The notes beneath the pieces were generated by a model. The model was not told the origin of the DNA and did not search any database. It saw nothing but the letters and a program-made list of their open reading frames with translations. Position numbers and translations under genes: made by a program. Positions 16,078 through 24,828 of a DNA stretch of 29,855 nucleotides are shown here, one piece after another. This DNA is from Alphaproteobacteria bacterium. Lineage in GTDB: Bacteria > Pseudomonadota > Alphaproteobacteria > SHVP01. Position 1 is the first letter of the stretch; the number at the start of each line of letters is the position of its first letter. Location of the stretch: assembly GCA_009694165.1 (NCBI GenBank), contig SHVP01000022.1:1-29855 (forward strand), read 5' to 3'.

Positions 16078-16698
16078 TCAGAAGATCGAGAACGTGCTGC
16101 CGATAACGCCGATCGGCAGGCGGCCGCTTTCGATGAGACGGAACTTGATAGCGAAGGGATGGTTTTCGTCGCCGAGGGCGGCCAGCACCAGACCGGCCTG
16201 GTAGCTCGCCGAGACGGCGAGGCCGGACAGCGCCGTCAGGAACGAGCCTTCTTCGCCGGCCGTTTCCTCGCGGTAGCCGGCGCGGCGGGCGGCGGCTTCC
16301 ACGGCACTCACCGCGCCGCCGGCGGCCTGGGTGGCGACGTGGTTCAGCGCGTCCATCAGCTCGGCCTCCTTGAGGTCGGCGAGCGCCTGCGTGACCAGCC
16401 CGGCCTGCAGTTGTTGCTCGGCCTCCCACCAGGTATCGTCCCAGCGCGGGCTCTCGGCGATATGCTCGGCCTCGCGCCAATCTATGATGGTGGCGATCGA
16501 GGCCTGCGGAAAACCGACCGCCGACACATAGGCTTCGGCGTCGATCCGCTCCTGCTTGTCGAGCGGTTCGCCTAGCCGCGTGCACCACGGCAAGGTGGCG
16601 ACATGGCGTGAAAAGCGGCCAATGATGTGCAGCCGCTGGACCTTGGGGTCGTCGGCCTCGTTTTCGTCGGTTTCGGACCCTTGCCCATTGTCGCGCAT
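16078..16698 (-). CDS. Conserved-looking hypothetical protein
   Basis: I do not recognise a family for this 206-residue protein. It opens with an acidic hydrophilic tail (about 20 residues, rich in Asp and Glu), then a globular part with HIIGRFSRHVATLPWCTRLGEPLDK. This is followed by an alanine-rich helical section (about residues 100-150) and ends in a mildly hydrophobic C-terminus (ALSGLAVSASYQAGLVLAALG, then LPIGVIGSTFSIF). No signal peptide is visible, and I would not call the hydrophobic stretch a certain membrane helix. It sits four bases after the amidotransferase gene and nine before xthA, so it is probably cotranscribed with both. Codon usage and base composition match the neighbours, so this is a resident gene. 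Confidence 0.82.
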   Translation of the reverse strand: MRDNGQGSETDENEADDPKVQRLHIIGRFSRHVATLPWCTRLGEPLDKQERIDAEAYVSAVGFPQASIATIIDWREAEHIAESPRWDDTWWEAEQQLQAGLVTQALADLKEAELMDALNHVATQAAGGAVSAVEAAARRAGYREETAGEEGSFLTALSGLAVSASYQAGLVLAALGDENHPFAIKFRLIESGRLPIGVIGSTFSIF

Positions 16699-16702
16699 GG
16701 GA

Positions 16703-17473
16703 TCAGCGCCGCTGCGCGGCGCGTTCCTGGGCGGCGTCGCGCAGGGCCGTGAATAGCGCGACCGACAGCGAATCGTGGTCGGCCATCAGTTCCGGATGCC
16801 ACTGCACGCCAAGGGCGAAGGCCTTAGCGCCGCTGGCGCTGATCGATTCGATCGTCGTGTCTTCGGCGACAGCCTCGACCTCGAGGCCGCAGCCCGGGCG
16901 GTCGATGCCTTGGCCGTGCAGCGAATTCACCATCGCGGTGGTGCCGCCCGCCAGTTGCGCCAAGGGCCCGCCGGCGCGGATGGTGATGCTGTGGGCCGGC
17001 CGGGCCACTTCCTCGAAGCCCTTGGTGCGGTCGCGGCGGTGGTCGAAGCGGCCGGGCACTTCGTGCAGGAACTGATGCAAGGTACCGCCGAAGGCGACGT
17101 TGAATTCCTGGCAGCCGCGACAGATTGCCAACAGCGGCACGCCAAGGTCGACGGCGGCACGGATGAGCGGCAGGGTCGTCGAATCGCGACGCGGATCGTG
17201 CAAGTCGCCGGGCCGCGCCGGCGGGCCGTCGTAGTGATGGGGCTCGATATTGCTGATGCCGCCGGTCAGCAGCAAACCGTCGAGACCCTGCAGCAGGTCG
17301 CCCGCGTCGAGGTTGTCGCCGAGCGCGGGAATGATCACAGGATGAGCGCCGGCCACCCGCACCAGGGCGTCGATGGTGCGCTCGCCCGATCCATGCAGCG
17401 CCATGCCGCGCCGAATCTCGACGACTCCAGCGGGGATGCCGATCAGCGGCTTCGATGTACAGGGACGGGTCAT
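16703..17473 (-). CDS. puuD: Gamma-glutamyl-gamma-aminobutyrate hydrolase family protein (class I glutamine amidotransferase-like)
   Basis: This is a 256-residue hydrolase of the PuuD group. The nucleophile elbow is LLAICRGCQEFNVAFGG with Cys118. The histidine and acid are in GVQWHPE (His226, Glu228), giving an intact triad. The oxyanion region TGGISNIEP and the family-specific VNSLHGQGI are also present. Known members cleave gamma-glutamyl-GABA in putrescine breakdown, but no other puu gene is nearby, so it may act on another gamma-glutamyl amide. It is the first gene of a unit with the hypothetical protein and xthA, and a plausible promoter lies at 17528-17557. The symbol is by family similarity. 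Confidence 0.88.
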   Translation of the reverse strand: MTRPCTSKPLIGIPAGVVEIRRGMALHGSGERTIDALVRVAGAHPVIIPALGDNLDAGDLLQGLDGLLLTGGISNIEPHHYDGPPARPGDLHDPRRDSTTLPLIRAAVDLGVPLLAICRGCQEFNVAFGGTLHQFLHEVPGRFDHRRDRTKGFEEVARPAHSITIRAGGPLAQLAGGTTAMVNSLHGQGIDRPGCGLEVEAVAEDTTIESISASGAKAFALGVQWHPELMADHDSLSVALFTALRDAAQERAAQRR

Positions 17474-17527
17474 GGTCAGGACATCGCTACTCCCGGGCCG
17501 ACAAACAAGTCCGGGAAACGGGCGTGA

Positions 17528-17557
17528 ATTAGAAGGTCAAAATCGCGGCCAAAGCAA
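17528..17557 (-). promoter_or_regulatory. Putative sigma-70-type promoter for the amidotransferase-xthA unit
   Basis: On the minus strand, TTGCTT (17557-17552) and TCTAAT (17533-17528) are separated by 18 bases, matching four of six and five of six consensus positions. The gap to the ATG at 17473 is about 50 bases. This is the only good pair I see in the 91-base gap between lolA and the amidotransferase gene. Confidence 0.42.
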
Positions 17558-17564
17558 GGCACTC

Positions 17565-18275
17565 CTAGCCGCCCCGGCGGCGCCCCGGCAAGCCGGTGCC
17601 GTCCCGGAACGGGTTCGGGTCGTCGAATTGGAACAGTTTGCGGTCCAGCGGCGTGTTGATCCGCAGGTTCGACAGCGCCACCGTGGTCACCTTCCCCTGT
17701 GGGTCGCGGACCCGCCATTGGCGGAGCTGCAGGGGTTGGTCGGAAAAGACGATAGTGACGCTGCCGTCGTTCGGGTTCTTCTCGCTCGCCACGGTCACCG
17801 CCAGCAGCCCGGAGCGCCGCTCCATGCCCTCGAGGCGGATGTCGTCGCGTTCGAACGTAAAGCGGTCGTCGAGCAGGAAGGCGAGCGGCGACTGGCCGAT
17901 CGGCAGGTAGGTCACCTGGTCGAGCTGGGCATCGAAGAACACCAGGGTCCGCCCGGTGCCGACGATTAACACTGGCGATGGCGGGGCGTATTCGAACCGC
18001 AGCCGGCCCGGACGCTCAAGGAAGAACGTGCCGGCTGCCATGCCGCCGTCCTCGGTCATCTGGGTGAAATCGGCCTGCAGGCTGCGAATCGAGTTGAGCA
18101 GATCGGTGACGCGGCCGAGATCGGCGCGTTCGGCGGGCGGGCGCGTCGCCAGATTGGCGGCCAGGGCGCCGGGCGCCGCGGCCAGGCCGAGGCCGACCGC
18201 GAGCGTGACGAGCGCGTGACGACGGGTCGCCTGGCCGTGCCGTTCCAGGTCGTGGAGCCGGTTGTTGTCCGTCAT
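17565..18275 (-). CDS. lolA: LolA-like outer-membrane lipoprotein carrier
   Basis: This 236-residue periplasmic protein starts at ATG 18275, one base past the ftsK stop. An upstream in-frame codon at 18416 lies deep in ftsK and is rejected. An N-terminal region with twin arginines (ATRRHALVTLAVGLGL) and an ALA-A cleavage site near residues 37-40 makes an export signal; its length and RR pair leave Sec or Tat open. The mature part shows the LolA pattern: LLNSIRSLQADFTQMTEDGG, then GTFFLERPGRLRFEYAPPSP, and a later SVTIVFSDQPLQLRQWRVRDPQG. LolA shuttles lipoproteins from the inner-membrane LolCDE complex to the outer membrane. The ftsK-lolA pairing is common in proteobacteria and implies translational coupling. 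Confidence 0.92.
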   Translation of the reverse strand: MTDNNRLHDLERHGQATRRHALVTLAVGLGLAAAPGALAANLATRPPAERADLGRVTDLLNSIRSLQADFTQMTEDGGMAAGTFFLERPGRLRFEYAPPSPVLIVGTGRTLVFFDAQLDQVTYLPIGQSPLAFLLDDRFTFERDDIRLEGMERRSGLLAVTVASEKNPNDGSVTIVFSDQPLQLRQWRVRDPQGKVTTVALSNLRINTPLDRKLFQFDDPNPFRDGTGLPGRRRGG

Positions 18276-18276
18276 C

Positions 18277-20712
18277 CTAATCCGAGTTGCGAACGACGCG
18301 TGCCAGCACGGCGCGTTTGCCGACATGGTTGGCCGAGCTGATGATCCCTTCGGCCTCCATGCGCTCGATGATGCGCGCGGCGCGGTTATAGCCGATTTGC
18401 AGGTGCCGCTGAACAAAACTGGTCGAGGCTTTGCCCTCGCGGCAGATCAGGTCGACCGCTTGATCGTAGAGCGGGTCGTCCGACCCCGCATCGTTGCCGA
18501 GCGGACCGGGAGCGTCCGTCTCTTCGGTGACGCCGTCGAGATACTTGGGCTCGCCCTGGCGGCGGAGGAACTGCACCACCGATTCGACCTCGCCGTCGCT
18601 GACGAAGGGTCCGTGAACGCGCGTGATCTTGCCGCCCGACTGCATGTAGAGCATGTCGCCGGCGCCGAGCAGCGTCTCGGCGCCCGACTCGCCCAGGATC
18701 GTGCGCGAGTCGATCTTCGAGGTCACCTGGAAGCTGATGCGGGTCGGGAAATTGGCCTTGATCGTGCCGGTAATGACGTCGACCGAGGGCCGCTGCGTCG
18801 CCATGATCAGATGGATACCGGCGGCGCGCGCCATCTGGGCCAGGCGCTGAACCGAGGCTTCGATCTCCTTGCCGGCGAGCAGCATGAGGTCAGCCATCTC
18901 GTCGACCACGACGACGATGTAGGGCATCGCCTCCAGGTTGAGCGGCTGCTCTTCGAACACCGGCTCGCCGGTGCTTTCGTCGAAGCCGGTCTGAACGGTT
19001 CGTTTCAGCACTTCGCCTTTCTTGCGCGCCTCGGCCAGGCGTTGGTTGTAGCCGGTGATGTTACGCACGCCCAACTGCGACATGGTGCGGTAACGGTTCT
19101 CCATTTCGCCGACCGTCCACTTGAGCGCGACGACCGCCCGCCCCGGTTCCGTCACCACGGGCGCGAGGAGATGCGGAATGTGGTCGTAGACCGACAGTTC
19201 CAACATCTTCGGGTCGATCATGATTAGGCGGCATTGTTCGGGCCGCATGCGATAGAGCAGCGACAGGATCATCGAATTGACGGCGACCGACTTGCCCGAA
19301 CCGGTGGTGCCCGCCACCAGCAGGTGGGGCATGCGGGCGAGGTCGGCGATGACCGGAGCCCCGCTAATATCCTTGCCCAGCGTCAGCGGCAGGCTCGCCT
19401 GGGTGCTTTCATATTCCGGCGTCGACAGAAGCTCGCGCAGGAACACGGTTTCGCGCCGGGCGTTCGGCAATTCGATCCCGATGACGTTCTGGCCGGGAAC
19501 GACGGCGACGCGCACCGACACCGCGCTCATCGAGCGCGCGATATCGTCGGCGAGGCCGATGACGCGCGAGGTCTTGGTGCCGCGCGCCGGTTCGAGTTCA
19601 TAAAGCGTGACGACCGGCCCGGGGCGGACCTTGGTGATCTCGCCCTTGACGCCGAAATCGTCAAGCACTGCTTCGAGCATGCGGGCGTTCTGCTCCAAGG
19701 CTTCCTCGTTGACCGCGGCGCGCCCAGAGTCCTTCGGCACCGCCAGCAGGTTGAGCGGCGGCAACTGGATCTCGTCGTCGAGGTCGAGGGCGGGCTGGGC
19801 CTCCGCCACTTCGCGTCGGCTCTTGGCGGGTTTCGGCGAGCGCGGGGCGACCCGTTTGATGCCGAGTTCGCTGTTGGCGTCGTCGCGGCCGAGGTCGACC
19901 GCAGGGCCCCGTCGCAGCGTCGGTTCGGCCAGCAGGGGTTTGGGCGCGCCGCCGATGCCGAAGCGCGGCTCGGTGTCGTGCCACTCGGCCGCCCCGGCGC
20001 CGTCGAGGCTTGGCTCGACGCGTTCCCGCCGCGATAGATCGATCAGATGTTGCCCCGAGCTGGCAGCGGCCCGGCCGGCAACGCGGGCGGCGCCGAGTCC
20101 GAGCGTCCACGTGCTGACGACCAGCCACCAGCTTCGCCGGGTGATCGTGCCCCATTCGCCGATCGAGAGCGCGAAGGCGACGGCAAGCGTCGGAATCATG
20201 AGCAGTCCGGCGCCGGCGCCGAAGACGAAGGAGGACAGATCGAGGCCGAACCAGTGGCCGAGCGCGCCCAGACGGTCGAGCAGCACGGCGCCGACGAAGC
20301 CGCCGAGACTGCCGGTCAGCGTCCAGCCCAGCGGCTCGGTCAATGCCGCGGCAAAAATGGCGGCAAGCAGCAGGCCGAACAGCAGGAACACGCAATGCAG
20401 CCAGGGGAACGGCAGGCCGCGATGCGACAACAGCCGCCAGGCCCACGCCGCCAACACCGGGACGATCAACACCGCCGCCAGGCCGAGGACCTGCAAGCTG
20501 AGGTCGGCCGTGTAGGCGCCTGCCAGGCCGAGCCAGTTGCGCGGCGTCTCGCGCGTCGCGCTGTTGAGGCTTGGGTCGAGCGGGGAAAATGACAGCAGCG
20601 CCAGGGCAAAGAGAACGGCTGCGACGGCAAAGCCCGTGCCCAGCAGCTCGACGAAGCGGCGGCGCAAGAATTCGTTGGCGCCGCCCGGCAGGAAGGTGTC
20701 GCGACTGGTCAT
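18277..20712 (-). CDS. ftsK: DNA translocase FtsK
   Basis: This 811-residue protein clears DNA from the division septum and activates dimer resolution by XerCD. Start MTSRDTFLPGG at 20712 is chosen because the longer frame upstream runs into the aminotransferase gene and has no membrane character. There are four to five membrane segments between residues 25 and 205, then a short linker (about 210-315) rather than the long one of E. coli. The motor follows: Walker A GTTGSGKS at 468-475, IMIDPKM near 497-503, and Walker B VVVVDEMADL near 600-609. The C-terminal winged helix (LYDQAVDLICREGKASTSFV to the end) is the KOPS-reading gamma domain. The gene lies 11 bases after the aminotransferase stop. 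Confidence 0.97.
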   Translation of the reverse strand: MTSRDTFLPGGANEFLRRRFVELLGTGFAVAAVLFALALLSFSPLDPSLNSATRETPRNWLGLAGAYTADLSLQVLGLAAVLIVPVLAAWAWRLLSHRGLPFPWLHCVFLLFGLLLAAIFAAALTEPLGWTLTGSLGGFVGAVLLDRLGALGHWFGLDLSSFVFGAGAGLLMIPTLAVAFALSIGEWGTITRRSWWLVVSTWTLGLGAARVAGRAAASSGQHLIDLSRRERVEPSLDGAGAAEWHDTEPRFGIGGAPKPLLAEPTLRRGPAVDLGRDDANSELGIKRVAPRSPKPAKSRREVAEAQPALDLDDEIQLPPLNLLAVPKDSGRAAVNEEALEQNARMLEAVLDDFGVKGEITKVRPGPVVTLYELEPARGTKTSRVIGLADDIARSMSAVSVRVAVVPGQNVIGIELPNARRETVFLRELLSTPEYESTQASLPLTLGKDISGAPVIADLARMPHLLVAGTTGSGKSVAVNSMILSLLYRMRPEQCRLIMIDPKMLELSVYDHIPHLLAPVVTEPGRAVVALKWTVGEMENRYRTMSQLGVRNITGYNQRLAEARKKGEVLKRTVQTGFDESTGEPVFEEQPLNLEAMPYIVVVVDEMADLMLLAGKEIEASVQRLAQMARAAGIHLIMATQRPSVDVITGTIKANFPTRISFQVTSKIDSRTILGESGAETLLGAGDMLYMQSGGKITRVHGPFVSDGEVESVVQFLRRQGEPKYLDGVTEETDAPGPLGNDAGSDDPLYDQAVDLICREGKASTSFVQRHLQIGYNRAARIIERMEAEGIISSANHVGKRAVLARVVRNSD

Positions 20713-20723
20713 GTCCTGTTCCT

Positions 20724-21908
20724 CTAGAACGCCTCGGCCAGGCGACGCAGCGCCTGGTCGGTCACTGCGGAGTCGTGCACGAGAGCGAGGCGAATGTATG
20801 GCGCGCCCGGGTTGGGCTCGCCGGCAACGTCGCGCGCCAGGTAGCGTCCGGGCAGTACCTTGACGCCGGCGGTCGTCCACAGGTGGCGGGCGGCCCCTTC
20901 CGAGTCGCCGACGTCGAGCCATAGGAAAAAACCGCCGGCCGGCCGATAGAAACCGAGCCGGTTGCCGAGAATGCGTTCGGCGATGGCGAATTTTTCGCGA
21001 TAGAGCGCGCGGTTCACCTCGACGTGGATTTCATCGCGCCAGAGCGCCGTCGACGCGGCGAGAGTGGGCAGCGAGGGCAGGGCGCCACCATAGCTCCGCA
21101 AGGTGCGGAAGCGGGCGATGACGTCGGTATCGCCGGCGACGAAGCCCGAGCGCAATCCGGGCACGTTCGAGCGCTTCGACAGCGAATGGAACACCAAGAT
21201 GTTGGCGAGCGAGCCATCCTCGGCGAGCCCCGCCTGCAGCGCGCTCGGCGGTGGCGCGCCGGTGTAGATCTCGGCGTAGCACTCGTCGACCAGGAGAAGG
21301 AAATCGTGCTGGCGCGCCAGGTGTACCAGTCGGCGCAGGTAGTCGAGGTCCGCCACCGTCCCCTGCGGATTGGCGGGCGAACAGAGGTAGAAGGCGGCAG
21401 TGCGGGCGAGGAGCTCGGGTCCGATGGCGTCGATGTCGGGGAGAAAGCCGGTCTCGCGCCGCGCCGCCAGATAGATCGGTTCGGCCCCGGCCGCGACCGC
21501 GGCACCGGCATAGGCGTGATAGAACGGGTTCGGCATCAGGATGGCCGGCACCTGGCCCGCCTTGCGCGCTGGCACCACTACCTGCGGCGCCAGGAACAGG
21601 CCTTCGCGCGTGCCCGACAGCGGAATGACGTTGCGGATTCCGGCGATCGTTCCGTCCGGCAGCGCGAAACGGCGGCTGAGCCAGAGCGAAACGGCCTCGA
21701 GGAATTCGGGCGTACCGGCGAGCGGCGGATATTTGCCGTACAGGTGGCGATGGGCATAGAGGATGTCGGCCACGAAATCAGGCGGGGCATGTTGGGGCTC
21801 GCCCAGCGACATGAGGATGGGGTCGGCGCCCGGCTTGGCGCCGGCGAGCAGGGTGTTGAGGCGCTCGAAGGGGTTGTCGCCGAGCGCAGAGAACCGCCAT
21901 TTCGCCAT
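20724..21908 (-). CDS. PLP-dependent class I/II aminotransferase, DapC-like (succinyldiaminopimelate transaminase type)
   Basis: This is a 394-residue fold-type I aminotransferase. Visible active-site elements are CSPANPQG with Asn180, VDECYAEIY with Asp208 and Tyr211, HSLSKRSNVPGLRSGF with the PLP-lysine Lys245, and a substrate-carboxylate region near RLALVHD at the C-terminus. The N-terminal MSLGEPQHAPPDFV and LYGKYPPLAGTPEFLEAVSLW are typical of DapC and closely related aminotransferases, which make N-succinyl-LL-2,6-diaminopimelate for lysine and peptidoglycan. I call DapC from these features, but other aspartate-type transaminases cannot be excluded. It heads a unit with ftsK and lolA and has a good promoter at 21953-21981. 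Confidence 0.88.
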   Translation of the reverse strand: MAKWRFSALGDNPFERLNTLLAGAKPGADPILMSLGEPQHAPPDFVADILYAHRHLYGKYPPLAGTPEFLEAVSLWLSRRFALPDGTIAGIRNVIPLSGTREGLFLAPQVVVPARKAGQVPAILMPNPFYHAYAGAAVAAGAEPIYLAARRETGFLPDIDAIGPELLARTAAFYLCSPANPQGTVADLDYLRRLVHLARQHDFLLLVDECYAEIYTGAPPPSALQAGLAEDGSLANILVFHSLSKRSNVPGLRSGFVAGDTDVIARFRTLRSYGGALPSLPTLAASTALWRDEIHVEVNRALYREKFAIAERILGNRLGFYRPAGGFFLWLDVGDSEGAARHLWTTAGVKVLPGRYLARDVAGEPNPGAPYIRLALVHDSAVTDQALRRLAEAF

Positions 21909-21952
21909 ACAATGCCTTAAGAAAGGCCGCTAAGTAGCAAAAATCAGTAGAT

Positions 21953-21981
21953 AATTTAGACCTGAGGCCAGGTGGTGACAA
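21953..21981 (-). promoter_or_regulatory. Putative sigma-70-type promoter for the aminotransferase-ftsK-lolA unit
   Basis: Minus-strand hexamers TTGTCA (21981-21976) and TAAATT (21958-21953) are spaced exactly 17 bases apart, 45 bases before the ATG. The -35 box overlaps an inverted repeat, GGTGAC (21974-21979) with GTCACC (21990-21995), which could be an operator or only chance in GC-rich DNA. Confidence 0.52.
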
Positions 21982-22034
21982 GGACTGCCGTCACCGCGCC
22001 GGTGAGGGCAATCCAAGTCTTTTCAATGGGTTAG

Positions 22035-22060
22035 GAAAAATCGCCCCGGTCGGGGCGATG
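22035..22060 (-). terminator. Intrinsic terminator of amtB
   Basis: The stem ATCGCCCC (22041-22048) and GGGGCGAT (22053-22060) is a perfect 8-bp hairpin with a 4-base loop. Reading the minus strand it is followed at once by TTTTCC. It sits 23 bases after the amtB stop and separates amtB from the aminotransferase promoter. Confidence 0.85.
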
Positions 22061-22083
22061 GCAGGGCCAGCCGCCGCCCGCCG

Positions 22084-23398
22084 CTAGTGCAGGATTTCGC
22101 CGTGGAGGGCAATGTCGAGGCCCTCGCGTTCCTCGTCTTCGCTCACCCGCAGACCAATGACCAGGTCGACCACTTTGATCAGTACCAGGCTGGCGATGGC
22201 GCCATAGCCGATGGTCACCGCCACCCCATAGAGCCGCTGCAGCAGCTGTGCCGGATTGCCGTCGATCCAGCCGCCCATGCCCTCCGGCGCCTCCGCCGTC
22301 GCCGAGACCGCGCCGACCGCGAACACGCCGGTCAGAAGCGCGCCGACAACACCGCCCACGGCATGGACGCCGAACACGTCGAGCGAATCGTCGTAGCCGA
22401 GCCGGCGTTTCAGGCTGGTGGCGGCCCAGAAGCACACTGCGCCGGCGACGAGGCCGATCACCAATCCACCCATGGGCAAGACGAAGCCCGAGCCGGGCGT
22501 GATGGCGACTAATCCGGCGACCGCACCCGACACCGTGCCGAGCACCGAGGGCTTCTTGCGCACCGCCCATTCGGCGGCGGTCCACGACAGGGCCGCGGCC
22601 CCGGCGGCGATCTGGGTCACCAGCATCGCCATACCGGCGCGACCGTCGGCTGCCAGGGCCGATCCGGCGTTGAAGCCGAACCAGCCGACCCACAGGAGCG
22701 CCGCGCCGATAATGGCGAGCGACAGGTTGTGCGGCGCCATGTTCTCGCTGCCATAGCCGCGCCGTTTGCCGATGTAGATGGCCGCAACCAGGCCGGCCAC
22801 GCCCGCGTTGATGTGCACGACCGTGCCGCCGGCATAGTCGAGCACGCCGGCGGTGGCGAGGAAGCCGCCGCCCACACCCAATGGGCCACCGGCACATAGA
22901 CGACGAGCAGCCACGGGCCGATGAACGCCAGCAATGCCGAGAACTTCATGCGGTCGGCGATGGCGCCGGTGATCAGCGCGCAGGTGATGACCGCGAAGGT
23001 GAGCTGAAAGGTGAGGTGACGCTTTCGGGAATGGTCTTCGCGAGCGGGCTTACCGCGGTGACGCCGATGCCGTTCAGGAAGAAGCGCGCGAGATCGCCCA
23101 CCACCGCGCCGCTGCCCGAGAAGGCGAGGCTGTAGCCGGCGATCATCCAGAGGACGGTGACGAGGCAGGTGATCGCGAAACGTTGCATCATGGTCGCGAG
23201 CCCGTTTTTCTTGCGCACCATGCCGGCGTAGAACAACGCCACCCCGGGGATTGTCATCATGAGGACGAGTGCCGTCGCCGCCAGCATCCAGGCGGTGTCG
23301 CCCGCGCTGATCGCCGGCGCGTCGTCATGGGCCCATGCCGGCAGAGCAACCAAAACAGCCGACGCTGCCGCTGCCGCCATCCATCGCGGTGCGTTCAT
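22084..23398 (-). pseudogene. amtB: Ammonium channel amtB, interrupted by two single-base deletions
   Basis: This is an ammonium transporter gene with the frame broken twice. Segment 1 (23398 to about 23018) has a signal peptide ([21 protein letters not shown]) and the channel start [30 protein letters not shown]. Segment 2 resumes in another frame ([21 protein letters not shown]), and segment 3 in a third from [20 protein letters not shown] to GLDIALHGEILH. Adding one T between GTC and ACC at 23018/23017 restores ESVYLTFQLTF, and adding one G in the run at 22871-22873 restores HWVWGGGFLA. The repaired protein is 438 residues, normal for AmtB, with the conserved histidines (VFGVHAVGG) in place. 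ATG 23398 is favoured over 23401 by the spacing of the GGGAGG site. Either a recent pseudogene or sequence errors. No glnK is adjacent. Confidence 0.9.
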
Positions 23399-23424
23399 CA
23401 TCCCCTCCCTGACCGCCCCTTTAT

Positions 23425-23440
23425 TGCGATAATCGTGCCG
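23425..23440 (-). promoter_or_regulatory. Sigma-54 promoter upstream of amtB
   Basis: On the minus strand, CGGCAC, five bases, then TCGCA reproduces the sigma-54 pattern TGGCAC-N5-TTGCA at nine of eleven defined positions, including the invariant GG (-24) and GC (-12) at correct spacing. Predicted start is near 23414, leaving a short leader with an AGGGAGGGG ribosome site. amtB genes are classic NtrC/sigma-54 targets, so nitrogen control is expected. I could not find a clear NtrC site upstream. Confidence 0.7.
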
Positions 23441-23604
23441 CCGGGCCGTGGCGGCCAACTCCTTGAAATATCGATGTTTTGAAGAACGATTGGGGGCGGC
23501 GATAATGGCCAGCCGCCCAAACGTTAGGCAGTTCGGCCCGAGTGCCTGCGCCGTAGGCAACGACGCCGCTGGACAGGCCGCACCCGCCTGTTCGACAACA
23601 AGCC

Positions 23605-24819
23605 ATGGCCTCGCCGATGAGCGACATGGTGGTGGTGGGCGGCGGTGTGGTCGGCACCGCCTTCGCGCACTTCGCCGCGGCCGCCGGATTCGCGGTCACG
23701 CTCGTCGACCGCGAGAGTCCGGCCACCCTGTCGGCCGCGCCCTTCGATGGCCGTGCCTTCGCCATCGCCTATGGCACCCGGCGCATCTTGGAGACGGCAG
23801 GTCTATGGGACGAGGTGGCGGCCGCTGCCCAAGCGATCGAACAGATCCGCGTTTCCGAAGCGGGCTCGCCGTTCTTCCTCCACTATCACCATGCCGAGCT
23901 CGGGCCCGACCCGCTCGGCTGGATGGTCGAGGCGCGTCACCTGCGCCACGGCCTCTATCGGGCGCGCGCCGCGCGCGCCGGCGTGACGCTGCTGGCGCCG
24001 CTCGCCGTCGAAGCGGTCGTGCGCGACGCGGCCGCCGCCACGGTGCGGCTAAGCGACGGGCGCAGCCTGCACACGCCCCTGGTTATCGCCGCCGACGGCG
24101 GCGACTCGCCGCTTCGCCGCGATGCCGCCATCGCCGTCACGCAATGGGACTATGGCCAGATCGCGATCGTCGCCACGGTCGAACACGAGCGTCCGCACCA
24201 CGGCATCGCGCATGAACATTTTCGGCCCGACGGACCCTTCGCCATCCTGCCGCTTCCCGAGCGGCGCTCGTCGCTGGTGTGGACTGAGCCCGAGGCGCGG
24301 GCGTACCAATTGTTGGCGCTGTCCCGCGCCGACCTCGATCGGCACCTGCGGGTCCGCTTCGGCGATTTTCTCGGCGCCGTCGGCATCGTCGGGCCGATCT
24401 GGTCCTATCCGCTGCGCCTGCGCCTGGCCGATCGCTATGCCGCGCCGCGGCTGGCGCTGATCGGCGATGCGGCGCACACGCTGCATCCCCTGGCCGGGCA
24501 GAATCTCAATCTCGGATTCCGCGATGCGGCGGCGCTGGTCGAGGTGCTGGCGGACGCCCGCCGGCTCGGGCTCGACATCGGCGCGGCCGACGTGCTCGCC
24601 CGTTACGAACGCTGGCGCCGGGTCGACAATCTGACCCTGTTCGCCGTCACCGACGGGTTCAACCGGCTGTTCTCGAATCACTCTTCGGCGCTGCGCCTGG
24701 TGCGCGGTCTCGGCATGGCCGGCGTCGACCGCGTGGCCCCGCTCAAGCGCCTGTTCATGGCCCACGCCCGCGGCACGGTCGGCAAGCTGCCGCGCCTGGT
24801 GCAGGGCCGGCAGCCCTAG
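23605..24819 (+). CDS. FAD-dependent aromatic hydroxylase of the UbiH/UbiF/VisC family
   Basis: This is a flavin monooxygenase of about 404 residues, probably in ubiquinone synthesis. The dinucleotide fold is MVVVGGGVVGTAFAHFAAAAGF with the GxGxxG glycines at 12-17 and an acidic residue ending the second strand (LVDRE). The DG motif appears as VIAADGGDSPLRR, and the GD motif with the ubi-type tail is LALIGDAAHTLHPLAGQNLNLGFRDA. Which ring position it hydroxylates (C5, C6 or C1) cannot be told from sequence; alphaproteobacteria often use few, multifunctional members. The start is uncertain between ATG codons at 23605, 23617 and 23626, and none has a clear ribosome site. It diverges from amtB and converges with the DUF971 gene nine bases away. 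Confidence 0.9.
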   Translation: MASPMSDMVVVGGGVVGTAFAHFAAAAGFAVTLVDRESPATLSAAPFDGRAFAIAYGTRRILETAGLWDEVAAAAQAIEQIRVSEAGSPFFLHYHHAELGPDPLGWMVEARHLRHGLYRARAARAGVTLLAPLAVEAVVRDAAAATVRLSDGRSLHTPLVIAADGGDSPLRRDAAIAVTQWDYGQIAIVATVEHERPHHGIAHEHFRPDGPFAILPLPERRSSLVWTEPEARAYQLLALSRADLDRHLRVRFGDFLGAVGIVGPIWSYPLRLRLADRYAAPRLALIGDAAHTLHPLAGQNLNLGFRDAAALVEVLADARRLGLDIGAADVLARYERWRRVDNLTLFAVTDGFNRLFSNHSSALRLVRGLGMAGVDRVAPLKRLFMAHARGTVGKLPRLVQGRQP

Positions 24820-24828
24820 ACCGCGCCG

